DNA of 64,000 nt from JAENWD01 sp963796915 (GCA_963796915.1 CAWCNI010000002.1:310001-374000), one strand, 5' to 3'. Shown: positions 44,951 through 55,231, numbered from the stretch's first letter. Notes: generated by a model not told the origin, from the letters alone. Numbers and translations are program-made.

Positions 44951-45588
44951 TGTTCCGGACTTCCGTCGTGCTCGCCGTCGCGATCGCCGTGCCCGTTGTC
45001 GCCGTGGCTCAGTCAAAGCCGCAACCGGCGCCAGCCGCTACAGCACCAGCGCCCGTCCCGGCGCCGGCCGTGCCGCCGGCCGCCGCCCAGGTCCTGGCGC
45101 TGCCGGCGGACTACGTCATCGGCGCCGACGACGTGCTGTCGATCGTGGTCTGGCGGGAAAAGGATCTGTCAACCGACGTGACTGTTCGTCCGGACGGCCG
45201 CATCACCCTGCCGCTCATCAACGACGTGATGGCGTCGGGGCTGTCGCCCGATCAGCTCCGCGACCAGCTGAAGACGCAATTCGACAAGTTCGTCGAGGAC
45301 CCGAGCGTCAGCGTCGTCGTCAAGGCCATCAACAGCCGCAAGGTGTTCATTACCGGCATGGTCAGCAAGCCGGGCCCGTTTCCCGTGACGTCGCCGATCA
45401 CCGTGCTGCAGCTGATCTCGATGGCCGGCGGCCTCAATGAGTTCGCACGCCAGAAGGAAATCATCGTGATGCGAACGGAACACGGCAAGCAGGTCGCCAT
45501 CAAGTTCAACTACGACGACGTCCGCAAGGGCAAGAAGCTGCAGCAGAACATCGAGCTGCGTCCCGGCGACACCGTCATCGTGCCCTGA
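44950..45588 (+). CDS. Polysaccharide export periplasmic protein (Wza/SLBB family)
   Basis: The 212-residue protein has a signal peptide (MFRTSVVLAVAIAVPVVAVAQ) without a lipobox Cys, an Ala/Pro linker, then the Poly_export domain DYVIGADDVLSIVVWREKDL with VRPDGRITLPLINDVMASGL, and one SLBB-type domain KVFITGMVSKPGPFPVTSPI. Family members form the periplasmic and outer-membrane conduit for capsular or exopolysaccharide. The single SLBB domain and lack of lipidation match the short forms that accompany exosortase-type EPS loci. It follows the activator directly. Confidence 0.93.
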   Translation: MFRTSVVLAVAIAVPVVAVAQSKPQPAPAATAPAPVPAPAVPPAAAQVLALPADYVIGADDVLSIVVWREKDLSTDVTVRPDGRITLPLINDVMASGLSPDQLRDQLKTQFDKFVEDPSVSVVVKAINSRKVFITGMVSKPGPFPVTSPITVLQLISMAGGLNEFARQKEIIVMRTEHGKQVAIKFNYDDVRKGKKLQQNIELRPGDTVIVP

Positions 45589-45608
45589 GCGCTGGATACT
45601 TCGCGATC

Positions 45609-46964
45609 ATGATCACAGGCTTCCGGCTGCTGCTCGCGTCCTGCGTCCTTGCGGCACTCGTGTGCCCGGCAATGGCGCAGACGCCGGTGGCGCGGCCGTT
45701 TCGCGGCTTGTTCGGCGGCGCGCAGCCGATGAGCAGCCGCTCGCAGTCGCTCGATTTGAGCGTGTCCGCCTTCGGCGGCTGGGATCAACCGCAGGACGAA
45801 GAAACACTCCCGGGCACCACCGCTGCCGACAGGGCGAACGTCTCGGGGCCCTACAGCGGCACGGCGGCGACGGTGAACTACAACCATCCTGGCGACAAAC
45901 TCAGGTTCGGCGCCTTCGGCTCGTTGTTTGCCGGCTACTTCCCGGACAACAAGCCCGAGCCCTGGTACACCAGTTCGTCCGCCGGGGCGAATCTCAACAC
46001 CAGCATGTCGCTGTCGACACGGACGTCGCTGTCGGTTGGCGCTCAGACGTCGTTTGCCACCGACATCAGCCTCGGAGCCCTGGGCGGCGCCGGCATCCCG
46101 CCGTCGGCCTCCGGCGGCACCGGATTCGACGGCTCGTTTCAGCGCGATCCGTCGCTCGATTCGAGCGGCAGCGTCATCCTGGCGCACGAGTTGAGCGACG
46201 TCAGCACCCTCTCGGGAGGGGTGACGGGGCGGTACAGCCACTTCTTCTCGAGCGACTCCGACCGGTCGGACGCTATCGACACCCAGGCGACCATCTCGTA
46301 CGGCCGCTCGCTGACCAAGAACGCCTCGTTGCACCTCGGCTACAGTTACGGGCGCTTCTGGGCCATCACGCCGGATGACACCGCCAAGCCGTCGACATTT
46401 CAGAACATCGACGCCGGCGTCAACTACAGCAAGGCGCTCTCGATCAGTCGCAACACGACGCTGTCGTTTTCGACAGGGTCGACGATCGCGTCGTCGGTGT
46501 CCGGCGGCAGTACCGGTCAAAGCGGCTTCAGCGATCCGCACTTCTACCTGACCGGCAGCGCGAATCTCGCCCGCCAGATCGGCCGCAGCTGGCAGGCCAA
46601 CGCCGGCTATTCCCGATCCGTGACATACCAGCTGGGATTCGATCAACCGACGCTGCTCGACACGGCCTCGGCCGCCATCGGCGGGTTGATTGGGTCACGG
46701 ACCGACGTCTCGTCGGTGGTCAGCTACAACACTGGCGCCGTCGGTCTCGCCACCCGGAACTACCACCAGTGGCTGTCGACGTCGCAGGTGCGCGTGGGGA
46801 TCACGAGAAACCTCGCCGCCTACGTATCGCACTACTACGACAACTACAGCTTCGCTCAGGACCTCACCATCCCGAGCGGCGTCGCGCATGATCTCAAACG
46901 AAATGGAGTTCGCGTCGGGCTGACGGCCTGGCTCCCCCTCTGGTACTCGCGAGGTATACCGTGA
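45609..46964 (+). CDS. Outer-membrane beta-barrel protein of the EPS locus
   Basis: The 451-residue protein has a signal peptide (MITGFRLLLASCVLAALVCPAMAQ) and then alternating strands rich in Ser, Thr, Gly and Tyr, with repeated hairpins such as SLSTRTSLSVGAQTSF and RNTTLSFSTGSTIASS. Position between the export protein and chain-length gene is where the uncharacterised outer-membrane barrel (TIGR03016-like) sits in exosortase-type EPS loci. It may form or support the outer-membrane pore. The GTG of the next gene overlaps its last 4 bp. Homology is judged by context and pattern, not by alignment. Confidence 0.75.
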   Translation: MITGFRLLLASCVLAALVCPAMAQTPVARPFRGLFGGAQPMSSRSQSLDLSVSAFGGWDQPQDEETLPGTTAADRANVSGPYSGTAATVNYNHPGDKLRFGAFGSLFAGYFPDNKPEPWYTSSSAGANLNTSMSLSTRTSLSVGAQTSFATDISLGALGGAGIPPSASGGTGFDGSFQRDPSLDSSGSVILAHELSDVSTLSGGVTGRYSHFFSSDSDRSDAIDTQATISYGRSLTKNASLHLGYSYGRFWAITPDDTAKPSTFQNIDAGVNYSKALSISRNTTLSFSTGSTIASSVSGGSTGQSGFSDPHFYLTGSANLARQIGRSWQANAGYSRSVTYQLGFDQPTLLDTASAAIGGLIGSRTDVSSVVSYNTGAVGLATRNYHQWLSTSQVRVGITRNLAAYVSHYYDNYSFAQDLTIPSGVAHDLKRNGVRVGLTAWLPLWYSRGIP

Positions 46965-48529
46965 TCCCTGGAAAGAAATATACGCCTGAAGACATCGTCC
47001 GGATGGCCTGGAAGCGGAAGTGGCTGATGGTCGTTCCGTGCGTGCTGGGCGCCATGGCGATGGTCGTGTACACCCACCGGCTGCCCGACCAGTACCGCTC
47101 CGAGACGACGATCCTGATCGTGCCGCAGCAGGTACCCGAGTCCTACGTCCGGTCGACGATCACCAGCCGTATCGAGGATCGGCTCGACTCGATCAGCCAG
47201 GAGATCATGAGCCGGACGCGGCTCGAGGCGGTGATCACCGACTTCGGCCTCTACACGAGGCAGCGCCAGGCCGGCATGCTCGAGGACGTCATCGAGCAGA
47301 TGCGCCGCGACATTCACGTCGACATCGTCAAGGGCGATGCGTTTCGCGTGTCCTATGTCTCGGAGGAGCCGGTCACGGCGATGAAGGTCACCGAGCGGAT
47401 TGCCCGGCTGTTCATCGACGAGCACCTGCGCGATCGCGAGATCCTCGCCAACGGGACGAACCAGTTCCTCAACACGCAGCTTGAAGACGCGCGCCGTCGT
47501 CTGGTCGAGCACGAGAAGAAGCTGGAGGACTACCGTCGCCAGCACGCCGGTGAGCTGCCGTCGCAGCTCGATACCAACCTGGCCGCGATCAACAACACGC
47601 AGCTCCAGATCCAGTCGCTGGTCGAGTCGATCAACCGCGATCGTGACCGCATTCAGACCGTCGATCGGATGATTGCGGATTTGACGTCACCGGAATCGAC
47701 AGACCCGACGTCGCCGCAGATGAATGCCGACGGCACCCTGCCGGTCGGCACTGCGCAGCAGCAGCTGGACGCGGCCCAGGCCGCCTTGCGCAACATGCAG
47801 CTGCGGCTGAAGCCCGACCACCCGGATATTCAGCGCATGAAGCGCATCATCGCCGACCTGCAGAAGAAGGTCGACAGCGAGGCGCTGGAAGCGCCGCTGT
47901 CGCCGAATGCTCCGGGCGCCAGGCTGTCGGCTGGCGAAACCGCCAAGCAGAACCGCCTGAAGGCGCTCCGTCTCGAGTCGGAGAGCGCCAACAAGCAGGT
48001 CACGGAAAAGGAGACCGAGATCGCCAGGCTGCGGCAGCTGATGACGGTCTATCAGGCGCGCGCCGACGCCGCACCGACGCGAGAGTCCGAGCTGATCGAG
48101 CTCACCCGCGACTACGACACCATCCAGAAGCTGTACGCCAGCCTGCTCGCCAAGAGCGAGGACTCGAAGATGGCGGCAAACCTCGAGTCGCGGCAGATCG
48201 GCGAGCAATTCCGCGTCCTGGACCCGGCTCGCGTGCCGGAACGCCCGTTCAGCCCGAACCGCCGGCGGCTGAACATGATGGGCGCCATGCTCGGCCTCGG
48301 GTTCGGCGTGCTCGTCGCCGCCTTCCTCGAGTACCGCGACACGACGCTGAAGAGCGACGACGACGTCCTGACGACGCTGACGTTGCCCGTGCTCGCGGTG
48401 ATTCCTGTCATGACGACGGTGGGGGAACGCCGGCATCGGCGCAAGCTGAGATTGGCCCTGGGTGCCGTAGCGATGCTCGCGATGGCGGCGGCGGCTGCGG
48501 CGACGTGGTATCTCGTCTGGAAAGCCTGA
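46961..48529 (+). CDS. Polysaccharide chain-length determinant (Wzz/GumC family)
   Basis: An inner-membrane co-polymerase of 522 residues. An N-terminal helix (about 20-40, KWLMVVPCVLGAMAMVVYTH) and a helix near residues 440-460 flank a large periplasmic coiled-coil (about 150-400; LEDARRRLVEHEKKLEDYRR; QNRLKALRLESESANKQVTE). The Pro-rich PERPFSPNRRRLNMMGA before the second helix is typical. A third hydrophobic segment ends the protein (VAMLAMAAAAAATWYLVWKA), and no kinase domain is fused: the kinase is a separate gene. It controls polymer length with the BY-kinase encoded at 49530. Confidence 0.93.
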   Translation: MIPGKKYTPEDIVRMAWKRKWLMVVPCVLGAMAMVVYTHRLPDQYRSETTILIVPQQVPESYVRSTITSRIEDRLDSISQEIMSRTRLEAVITDFGLYTRQRQAGMLEDVIEQMRRDIHVDIVKGDAFRVSYVSEEPVTAMKVTERIARLFIDEHLRDREILANGTNQFLNTQLEDARRRLVEHEKKLEDYRRQHAGELPSQLDTNLAAINNTQLQIQSLVESINRDRDRIQTVDRMIADLTSPESTDPTSPQMNADGTLPVGTAQQQLDAAQAALRNMQLRLKPDHPDIQRMKRIIADLQKKVDSEALEAPLSPNAPGARLSAGETAKQNRLKALRLESESANKQVTEKETEIARLRQLMTVYQARADAAPTRESELIELTRDYDTIQKLYASLLAKSEDSKMAANLESRQIGEQFRVLDPARVPERPFSPNRRRLNMMGAMLGLGFGVLVAAFLEYRDTTLKSDDDVLTTLTLPVLAVIPVMTTVGERRHRRKLRLALGAVAMLAMAAAAAATWYLVWKA

Positions 48530-48530
48530 C

Positions 48531-49505
48531 ATGTACACCGCTTTTTACGGGCTGAAGGAACTCCCGTTCGACCTCAGCCCGAACCCGAAGTACCTGTTGA
48601 TGACGCCTCGGCATCGCGAGGCGCTCGCCAACCTGCAGTACGGCATCTCGTCGCGCAAGAGCATCACGCTGCTGCTCGGCGAGGCCGGCACTGGCAAGAC
48701 GACGCTTGTCCGCGCTGCCCTCGAGTCGGAAGCCTGTAACGGCGCGCGCATCCTGCACCTGAACAACCCTGCCCTGACGCGGCAGGAGTTCATCGAGTTC
48801 CTGGCGCGCGGCTTTTCGCTGAGCCAGGAGGCGATGACGTCGAAGACGACGATGCTGTTCGAGCTCGAACGCGAGCTGAAGGAGCGGCGCGCCGCCGGCG
48901 AGACGATCGCGCTGGTCATCGACGAGGCGCAGAGCCTGTCGCACGACCTGCTCGAGGAGGTCCGGCTGCTGGCCAACATCGAGACGTCGACCGAGAAGCT
49001 GCTGCCGGTCGTCCTGGCCGGGCAGCCCGAGCTCGCGGACCGTCTGAACGAGCCGTCGCTGCGCCAGTTGAAGCAGCGCGTGGCGCTCCGCTGCACGCTC
49101 GGCTTGCTCGACCTCACCGAGACAGCGGGATACATCGCCGGGCGCCTGCGTGTCGCTGGAGGTGATGCCGCGCATATCTTCACGCGCGAGGCGGTGGAGT
49201 TTGTCGCCACCCGGTCCGGTGGCGTGCCGCGCACCATCAACGTGATCTGCGACAACGCCCTGGTCGGCGGCTTCGCGGCCGGCGTGAAGCCGGTCGGCAT
49301 GAAGATCGTCCGGGACGTGTGCCACGAGTTCGATCTCGGCATCGCGCCGCCGACGCTGCCGGAGCCGCCCATCCGGCCCGATATCCTGAGACAGGTGCAG
49401 AAGGCTCAGGGCGTCACGCCGCCGGTTCCCGACGAGAAGACTGCCGATCCGTCGGACCGCATGTTCACGACGGTCACGAGGCGCAGACGGTTTTCGTTTT
49501 TCTGA
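48531..49505 (+). CDS. ExeA-like AAA ATPase of the EPS locus
   Basis: The 324-residue protein begins MYTAFYGLKELPFDLSPNPK, the family-typical opening, with Walker A GEAGTGKT (50-57) and Walker B IALVIDEAQ (126-134), then GQPELADRL and the arginine-rich SLRQLKQRVALRC sensor region. This matches the general secretion ATPase (ExeA/GspA) group whose PEP-CTERM-locus branch sits beside chain-length and tyrosine-kinase genes. It probably energises or regulates export. The start is one base after the preceding stop. Confidence 0.93.
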   Translation: MYTAFYGLKELPFDLSPNPKYLLMTPRHREALANLQYGISSRKSITLLLGEAGTGKTTLVRAALESEACNGARILHLNNPALTRQEFIEFLARGFSLSQEAMTSKTTMLFELERELKERRAAGETIALVIDEAQSLSHDLLEEVRLLANIETSTEKLLPVVLAGQPELADRLNEPSLRQLKQRVALRCTLGLLDLTETAGYIAGRLRVAGGDAAHIFTREAVEFVATRSGGVPRTINVICDNALVGGFAAGVKPVGMKIVRDVCHEFDLGIAPPTLPEPPIRPDILRQVQKAQGVTPPVPDEKTADPSDRMFTTVTRRRRFSFF

Positions 49506-49529
49506 TCCCAGATCAAGGCACGAGGAATT

Positions 49530-50460
49530 ATGAGTCGCATCGGAGATGCAATGAAGCGGGCCGGCGGCGAGCAGCCGGAGGGCGGCTACCAGTCGCTCGA
49601 CGGCTCCGCGGCCGACACGTTTCGCGACGTCGGCGCGCCGGCGCCGGTTGAGGAAGTGCCGGAGCGCGAGAGCGAGCGCCGACCCGCCGAGCCGGGCGCC
49701 CTGACCGACCTGCCAGTCGGGCTGTTCGAGCCGGTACTCCGACACGATCGACGAGAAGGTGGCCATTCACGCCTCCACCCCGCCGGTGGCGCGTGAGCAG
49801 TACCGCCGCCTCGCCGCGACCTTGCACCACGTGCAGGCCGAGCGTGGCATCAAGACCATCCTGGTGGCCAGCGCCATGGCCAGCGAGGGGAAGACACTCA
49901 GCGCCGTCAACGTGGCCCTGACGCTCAGCGAGTCCTACCGTCGACGGGTGCTCCTGATCGACGCCGACCTGCGGCGTCCGTCGGTGCACGAAGTGCTGGG
50001 ATTTGAAAACATCGTCGGCCTGACCGACGCCCTGGCGAGCCGGGATGAACGCCGGCTGCCCATCATCGCCGTGTCGCCGCGCTTGTCAGTGCTGCCCGCC
50101 GGGCGGCCGAATTCAGACCCGATGGAGGCGCTCACGTCGAGCCGGATGCTCAAGATCCTCGACGAGGCGTCGGCGGTGTTCGACTGGGTCGTCATCGACA
50201 CGCCGCCCGTCGGCCTGCTGCCCGACGCCAACCTGCTGGCAGCCATGGTGGACGGCGCCCTCTTCGTCGTGGCTGCCAACCGGACGCCGTTCGCCGTCGT
50301 CTCGAAAGCCATCGAGGCCCTCGGGCGCGATCGCATCCTGGGCGTCGTGCTCAATCGCGTCGAGCAACGCGACTCCACGCCGCACGATTACTACTACAAG
50401 TACTACTCGCAGGCGACACCGAAGAAGGGCGCCTTCGGCTTCGCGTCCCCCTCGCCATGA
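49530..50460 (+). CDS. Bacterial tyrosine kinase (BY-kinase, CpsD/CapB-like), frameshifted
   Basis: ATP-binding motifs are VASAMASEGKTLSAVNVALT (Walker A) and RVLLIDADLRRPSVHEVLGF (Walker A'), then VIDTPPVGLLPDANLL (Walker B), and a C-terminal tyrosine cluster DYYYKYYSQ that is autophosphorylated in this family. The N-terminus is a charged, nonconserved 65 residues. The reading frame breaks near 49734: FEP is followed in one frame by noise and in the next by YSDTIDEKVAIHASTPPVAR. Removing one G in CCGGTAC restores 309 residues. It would phosphorylate itself and the chain-length partner encoded upstream, and overlaps the sugar-transferase ATG by 4 bp. Confidence 0.9.
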
Positions 50461-51851
50461 GGCGGCTCATCCGGGCTCGACTCGCGCCACGGCTGTTCGC
50501 CCTGATCGCGCTCGAGAGCCTGCTGATACTTGGCGCCATCGCCCTGGCCGCCTGGCTGCGCGTCGGCGCGGACTGGTGGCTGGTACTGGCGGTTGAAGGC
50601 GGATTCGAAAAGGCGCTGTTCGTCGCCTTTGTCTGCCAGACGTGTCTGTACTTTGGCGACTTGTACAACCCCCGCATCGTCAACGACAGGCGCGAGCTGT
50701 TCGTACGGGTGATCCAGTCGCTTGGCGCGACGTCCTTCCTGCTGGCGGCGTCGTACTTCTGGTTCCCGCAGCTGATCATCGGCCGCGGTGTGTTCCTTTA
50801 CGCGGCCTTCCTGGTCATCCTCACTGTCATCGGCTGGCGCCTGGCATTCGAGTGGCTTTCCACGCAGGTCGGTCCGAGCGAGCGGCTGCTCCTGGTGGGG
50901 ACCAGCGCCGGAGCCATTGACCTGGCGCGCGAGCTGCACGAGATGCGTCAGCAGCTGGGCGTCGAGATTGTCGGCTTCGTGGACTCGGACGCGAGCAAGG
51001 TGGGCAGCCCGCTGATCAACCCCGGCGTCATCGGCATCATCGACGAAATCCCGCGAATTGTGCGTGAGCAAAGGGTCGACCGGGTCGTCGTGAGCTTGTC
51101 GGATGCGCGCGGCAAGCTGCCGATGGACAAGCTGCTCGAGATGAAGCTGGACGGAGTGGCCTTCGATCACCTGGCGTCGGTGTACGAGGAATACACGGGC
51201 AAGATTGCCGTCGAGAACCTGCGACCGAGCTGGCTGATCTTCTCCTCGGGCTTCAAGAAGTCGCAGTGGCTCAGCGCCGCCAAGCGAGGGCTGGACCTGG
51301 TGGCCGCCGGAATCGGCAGCGTGCTCGCCGCGCCGCTCATGCTGCTGGTGGCGCTTGCCATCAAAGTCACCTCGCCGGGTCCCGCGCTGTATCACCAGTC
51401 CCGTGTGGGCCGGCACGGCCGCCTGTTCACGGTGCACAAGTTCCGCTCGATGCGGGTGGACGCCGAGGCCGCCACCGGCGCCGTGTGGTCGCAGGCCGAC
51501 GATCCGCGCATCACCCGCCTGGGCAAGTTCCTTCGCAGGACCAGACTCGACGAACTGCCGCAGTTGTGGAACGTGCTGCGCGGGGACATGTCGCTCGTCG
51601 GCCCCCGTCCCGAACGTCCGGAGTTCGTGCAGCAGCTGACCGCGCAGATTCCTTTCTACGGCCAGCGCCACGTCGTCCGCCCCGGCCTGACCGGTTGGGC
51701 ACAGGTCCGCTACACCTACGGCGCCAGCGTCGAAGACGCGCTGATGAAACTGCAGTACGACCTCTACTACATCAAGAACCTGTCGCTGGCACTTGACCTG
51801 TTCGTGATTTTCTCGACCATCAAGACCGTGGTGCTGCGCCGGGGCGCCTAG
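50457..51851 (+). CDS. Undecaprenyl-phosphate sugar phosphotransferase (WcaJ/EpsB-like)
   Basis: This polyprenyl-phosphate hexose-1-phosphate transferase adds the first sugar of the repeat unit. The 464-residue protein has four or five N-terminal helices, a central NAD-type region (RLLLVGTSAGAIDLARELHE; VDRVVVSLSDARGKLP), and the catalytic domain with a membrane segment, HKFRSMRVDAEAATGAVWSQ, LRRTRLDELPQLWNVLRGDM, SLVGPRPERPEFV and RPGLTGWAQV. The form matches the TIGR03013 group linked to PEP-CTERM/exosortase loci. The gene starts in the kinase stop and ends 2 bp before the deacetylase. Confidence 0.95.
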   Translation: MRRLIRARLAPRLFALIALESLLILGAIALAAWLRVGADWWLVLAVEGGFEKALFVAFVCQTCLYFGDLYNPRIVNDRRELFVRVIQSLGATSFLLAASYFWFPQLIIGRGVFLYAAFLVILTVIGWRLAFEWLSTQVGPSERLLLVGTSAGAIDLARELHEMRQQLGVEIVGFVDSDASKVGSPLINPGVIGIIDEIPRIVREQRVDRVVVSLSDARGKLPMDKLLEMKLDGVAFDHLASVYEEYTGKIAVENLRPSWLIFSSGFKKSQWLSAAKRGLDLVAAGIGSVLAAPLMLLVALAIKVTSPGPALYHQSRVGRHGRLFTVHKFRSMRVDAEAATGAVWSQADDPRITRLGKFLRRTRLDELPQLWNVLRGDMSLVGPRPERPEFVQQLTAQIPFYGQRHVVRPGLTGWAQVRYTYGASVEDALMKLQYDLYYIKNLSLALDLFVIFSTIKTVVLRRGA

Positions 51852-51853
51852 CC

Positions 51854-52726
51854 GTGGCCCCGCTGCTCAACGCCATGACCATCGACGTGGAAGACTACTT
51901 CCATGTCAGCGTGTTCGACGGCGTCATTCGTCGCGAGGACTGGCCGACCCAGAGCAGCCGCGTCGTGGAGAACACCACGAGGCTGCTGGACGTGCTCGCC
52001 CAACATGGCGTGCTGGCGACGTGCTTCATCCTTGGCTGGGTGGCCGAGCGGCATCCGTCGCTGGTGAAGGCCATTGCGGCGGCCGGCCACGAAGTCGCAT
52101 CGCACGGCTATTGGCACCGCCTCGTGTACTCGCAGACCCCGGACGAGTTCCGTGAGGATCTCAGGCGGGCGCGGCAGGTCATCGAAGACGCCTCAGGAAT
52201 GAAAGTCCGCGGCTACCGGGCCCCGAGTTTTTCGATCACCGATCGGTCGCTGTGGGCGCTCGATGTCCTCGCCGACGAAGGCTACGACTACGACGCCAGC
52301 GTGTTTCCCATCAGGCACGACCGTTATGGCTTGCCTGACGCGCCGAGGCACATGTTCCGGGTGGGCGCTGAAGGGGTTATCGAAGCGCCGGGATCCGCGG
52401 TTCGCATCGGAGGCACCAACCTGCCGGTTGCCGGCGGCGGCTACTTCCGCCTGCTGCCTTACGCGTGGACGCGCTGGGGAATCAGCCGGCTCAATCGCGT
52501 CGACCAGCTGCCGGCGATTTTCTACCTGCATCCCTGGGAGATCGACCCGAAGCAGCCGCGCCTTCCGGCGAGCGCGCTTGGCCGCTTCAGGCACTATCGC
52601 AACCTGCACCTCACCGAGAGTCGCCTGCAATCCCTGCTGAGCGATTTCCGTTTTGCGCGTCTGGCCGACATCCTTCCGCAGGAGCCGCCGAAGGCCGAGC
52701 TCGCCCGTCGACCGCTGGTGGCGTGA
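51854..52726 (+). CDS. Polysaccharide deacetylase (PEP-CTERM-locus type)
   Basis: A carbohydrate esterase family 4 enzyme of 290 residues. The catalytic Asp and metal ligands appear in MTIDVEDYFHVSVF (Asp11, Asp14) and in HEVASHGYWHR (His84, His88), followed by RGYRAPSFSITDRSLWALDV and the FYLHPWEIDPKQPR motif of the DUF3473 extension. Family members remove N-acetyl groups from polysaccharide. No signal peptide is seen, as in other members of this branch. GTG 51854 lies 2 bp after the sugar-transferase stop. Confidence 0.93.
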   Translation: MAPLLNAMTIDVEDYFHVSVFDGVIRREDWPTQSSRVVENTTRLLDVLAQHGVLATCFILGWVAERHPSLVKAIAAAGHEVASHGYWHRLVYSQTPDEFREDLRRARQVIEDASGMKVRGYRAPSFSITDRSLWALDVLADEGYDYDASVFPIRHDRYGLPDAPRHMFRVGAEGVIEAPGSAVRIGGTNLPVAGGGYFRLLPYAWTRWGISRLNRVDQLPAIFYLHPWEIDPKQPRLPASALGRFRHYRNLHLTESRLQSLLSDFRFARLADILPQEPPKAELARRPLVA

Positions 52727-53793
52727 TGACGACGACTTCCGTCATGGCGACAGTCGAGCCCTCGTCCGCGGTCACGATAGCGGCGGACCTCGATCCCCGC
52801 GAATGGGATCGCTACGTCAATGTGGCGCCCGACGCGACCGGCTACCACCGGACAGGCTGGCGGCCCGTGTTCGAGCGGGTCTTCCGGCACCGCATGGTGA
52901 ATCTCGCGGCCCTTCGCGGCGATCGTGTCGTCGGCGTCCTTCCGCTCGTCCTGTTCCGCAGCGTCGTCTTCGGACGATTCGCGGTGTCGCTCCCGTTTGT
53001 GAACTACGGCGGCGTCGTCGCCGACGATGACGCGGTTGCGCAGGCGTTGCTGGACCGGGCCGTCGAAGTGGCGCGGGCGGAAGGCGTGAAGCACCTGGAG
53101 CTTCGGCATACCAGTCGCCGGTTTTCGCAGCTCGCCGACAAGCAGCACAAGGTGTCGATGACGCTGGCGCTGCCAAAGACGGCGGAGCTGTTGTGGGACG
53201 CACTCGACCGGAAGGCACGCAACCAGGTACGCAAGGCGGAGAAGAGCGGCCTGACGGAGCGTTCCGGCGGCATCGAGCTGCTCGACGGGTTCTACAGCGT
53301 GTTCGCCGAGAACATGCGCGACCTCGGCACCCCCGTCTACCCGAAGAGATTTTTCGCCGCCGTCCTCGAGGCGTTTCCGCGCGATACGCGCATCTTTCAG
53401 GTGCTGTCCGGTGACGAAGTGATTGCCAGCAGCGTCACCTGTGCGTGGCGGCAGACTGTCGAAGTGCCGTGGGCATCGTCGCTGCGGGCGCACCGGGACA
53501 AGTCGCCGAACAACCTGCTGTACTGGGCCATGCTGCGACAGGCGGCGGTCGAGGGGCGTGAGATCTTCGACTTCGGTCGATCGACGCCGGACGAGGGGAC
53601 GTTTCACTTCAAGCGGCAATGGGGAGCCGTGCCCGGTCCGATGCACTGGGAGTACTGGCTTGCCGGCGGCGGCACGCTTCCGGATCAGAGCCCCGCCAAC
53701 CCGAAGTTCCGCGCGGCGATCGCGGCCTGGCAGCGCCTTCCGCTCCCGGTCGCCAATCGGCTTGGCCCGGCGATCGTCAGAAACATTCCATGA
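52726..53793 (+). CDS. FemAB-related GNAT-fold protein of the EPS locus
   Basis: The 355-residue protein consists of two GNAT-like halves as in FemAB peptidyltransferases. Segments DPREWDRYVNVAPDATGYHR, VLPLVLFRSVVFGRFAVSLP and the C-terminal IFDFGRSTPDEGTFHFKRQW are hallmarks of the PEP-CTERM-associated FemAB subfamily (TIGR03019-like). The activity is unproven; aminoacylation of a sugar or peptide is the usual guess. ATG 52726 overlaps the deacetylase stop by one base. Confidence 0.9.
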   Translation: MTTTSVMATVEPSSAVTIAADLDPREWDRYVNVAPDATGYHRTGWRPVFERVFRHRMVNLAALRGDRVVGVLPLVLFRSVVFGRFAVSLPFVNYGGVVADDDAVAQALLDRAVEVARAEGVKHLELRHTSRRFSQLADKQHKVSMTLALPKTAELLWDALDRKARNQVRKAEKSGLTERSGGIELLDGFYSVFAENMRDLGTPVYPKRFFAAVLEAFPRDTRIFQVLSGDEVIASSVTCAWRQTVEVPWASSLRAHRDKSPNNLLYWAMLRQAAVEGREIFDFGRSTPDEGTFHFKRQWGAVPGPMHWEYWLAGGGTLPDQSPANPKFRAAIAAWQRLPLPVANRLGPAIVRNIP

Positions 53794-55231
53794 CCACCGC
53801 GCGCGCAGTAGCCATGGAACGTTCGCCAGCGACGCCGACGCCGTCATGGGTCGAGTACGGGTTGTGGGTCTTCGGTTTCGCGTTCGTCATCGCCTGGGCC
53901 ATGGCGATGGTGGCCTTTCCGATTCTCAAGGAACAGCTCCTGGGCTACGCCCCGATCGTGGTCGGGCTGATCCTCGGAGGGTCCATCCTGTGGCGTCGCG
54001 AGTCGATGACGCGCTGGCTGGAACAACCTTCCGAACGCGAATTTGTGATCGTGCTGGTGTTGATTGCCGCGGCCCTCAGAACGCTTGCCGTTCTGGTCTT
54101 CCCTCTGGCGCCGGCCAACGATCACGAGATGTTCTACCGTCTCGCGCTCGGCATGCGGGCGGGTGAGGGGTACACCTCGCGTACGGCCCGTCGGCGTTCT
54201 TTCCGCCAGGCATGCCGCTGCTGCTCACCGGCTGGTTCTGGATCTTTCCGCCGGGCGTCGTCTCGGCCAAGGTACTTGGCTGGCTGATTGGCGTTGCCCT
54301 TGCGCCGCTGACCTATGTCGCGGGCCGCACGCTCGTCGGAACGTCGGCAGCCCGGTGGGGCGCACTCATCGTCGCGATCAGCCCGACGCTGGTGTTCTAC
54401 AGCGCCACGATCGGCTACGAGCTTCTGCTCGCCGGGCTCGAGTTGGTGATTGCCTGGCAGGCAACTCTGGTCTGGAGTCGCACGACGGGCCGCGGAGCGC
54501 GGCTTGTCCTGATCGGCGCGCTGACCGGCATGGCCGCCCTGGTCAAGCCGACCAGCCTGCTGATTCCCGGGCTGCTGTGTCTCAGTTGGATTCCGCGGTT
54601 GCGGGTCGGCCGCGCGCTCGGCTTCGCGGTGGCCGTCGGCATCGTCATGCTCGCCGTCATCGCGCCATGGACCGTCAGGAACTGGCGCGTGCTGGGCACG
54701 CCGGTGCTGATTTCCACCAACGGCGGCCCGGTGCTCTATGCGGCCAACAATCCCGACAGCCAGGGCCTGGCGATGAAGGTGGGACCGCTTCCGGGAGAAC
54801 ACGACGAAGTCAGTCGCGATCGCATCCGCCGTGCGGCAGCCATTCACTGGGCGGTGTCACACCCGTTGGACTGGGCCAGACTTGCGGTGATCAAGACCGT
54901 CTACATCTGGGGCACGTCGAGCTCGATCATGTCGTACCTCTCGTTCGACCGGATGCCCGTCTGGCAGGAAAACCTGGCCAAGGCGCTCCTCAACGTCGGC
55001 TGGGCGGCGATGTTCGTGCTGGTGGCGGCGGCAGCTTTCACCACCAGAGTCTGGGCCTGGCCGGCGATGACGATGGCCCACAGCCTGGTGGCGATGCTGG
55101 CGCTCACGCACCTGTGGTTCGAGACCATCAGCCGTCACCACATTCCAGTGCTGCCGATCCTGGCCCTCGGCGCGGGAGCGGGCCTGGCCTCTCTCACAGG
55201 CGCGCCGGGCCGGCGCCCTGATCACGCATGA
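53790..55231 (+). CDS. Polytopic membrane glycosyltransferase-like protein (GT39/ArnT-like), frameshifted
   Basis: About 480 residues with about 11 hydrophobic helices. The GT39-type N-terminal loop appears as PANDHEMFYRLALGMRAGEGYTS, and after the break as YGPSAFFPPGMPLLLTGWFW, matching the periplasmic D-containing loop and the Y-x-Ser-P pattern of lipid-sugar dependent transferases. The frame breaks at 54180-54184; adding one base before CGTAC makes the two parts continuous. Later parts include ALTGMAALVKPTSLLIPGLL and TVRNWRVLGTPVLISTNGGP. It starts inside the FemAB stop and ends inside the acyltransferase start. Exact donor and acceptor are unknown. Confidence 0.8.
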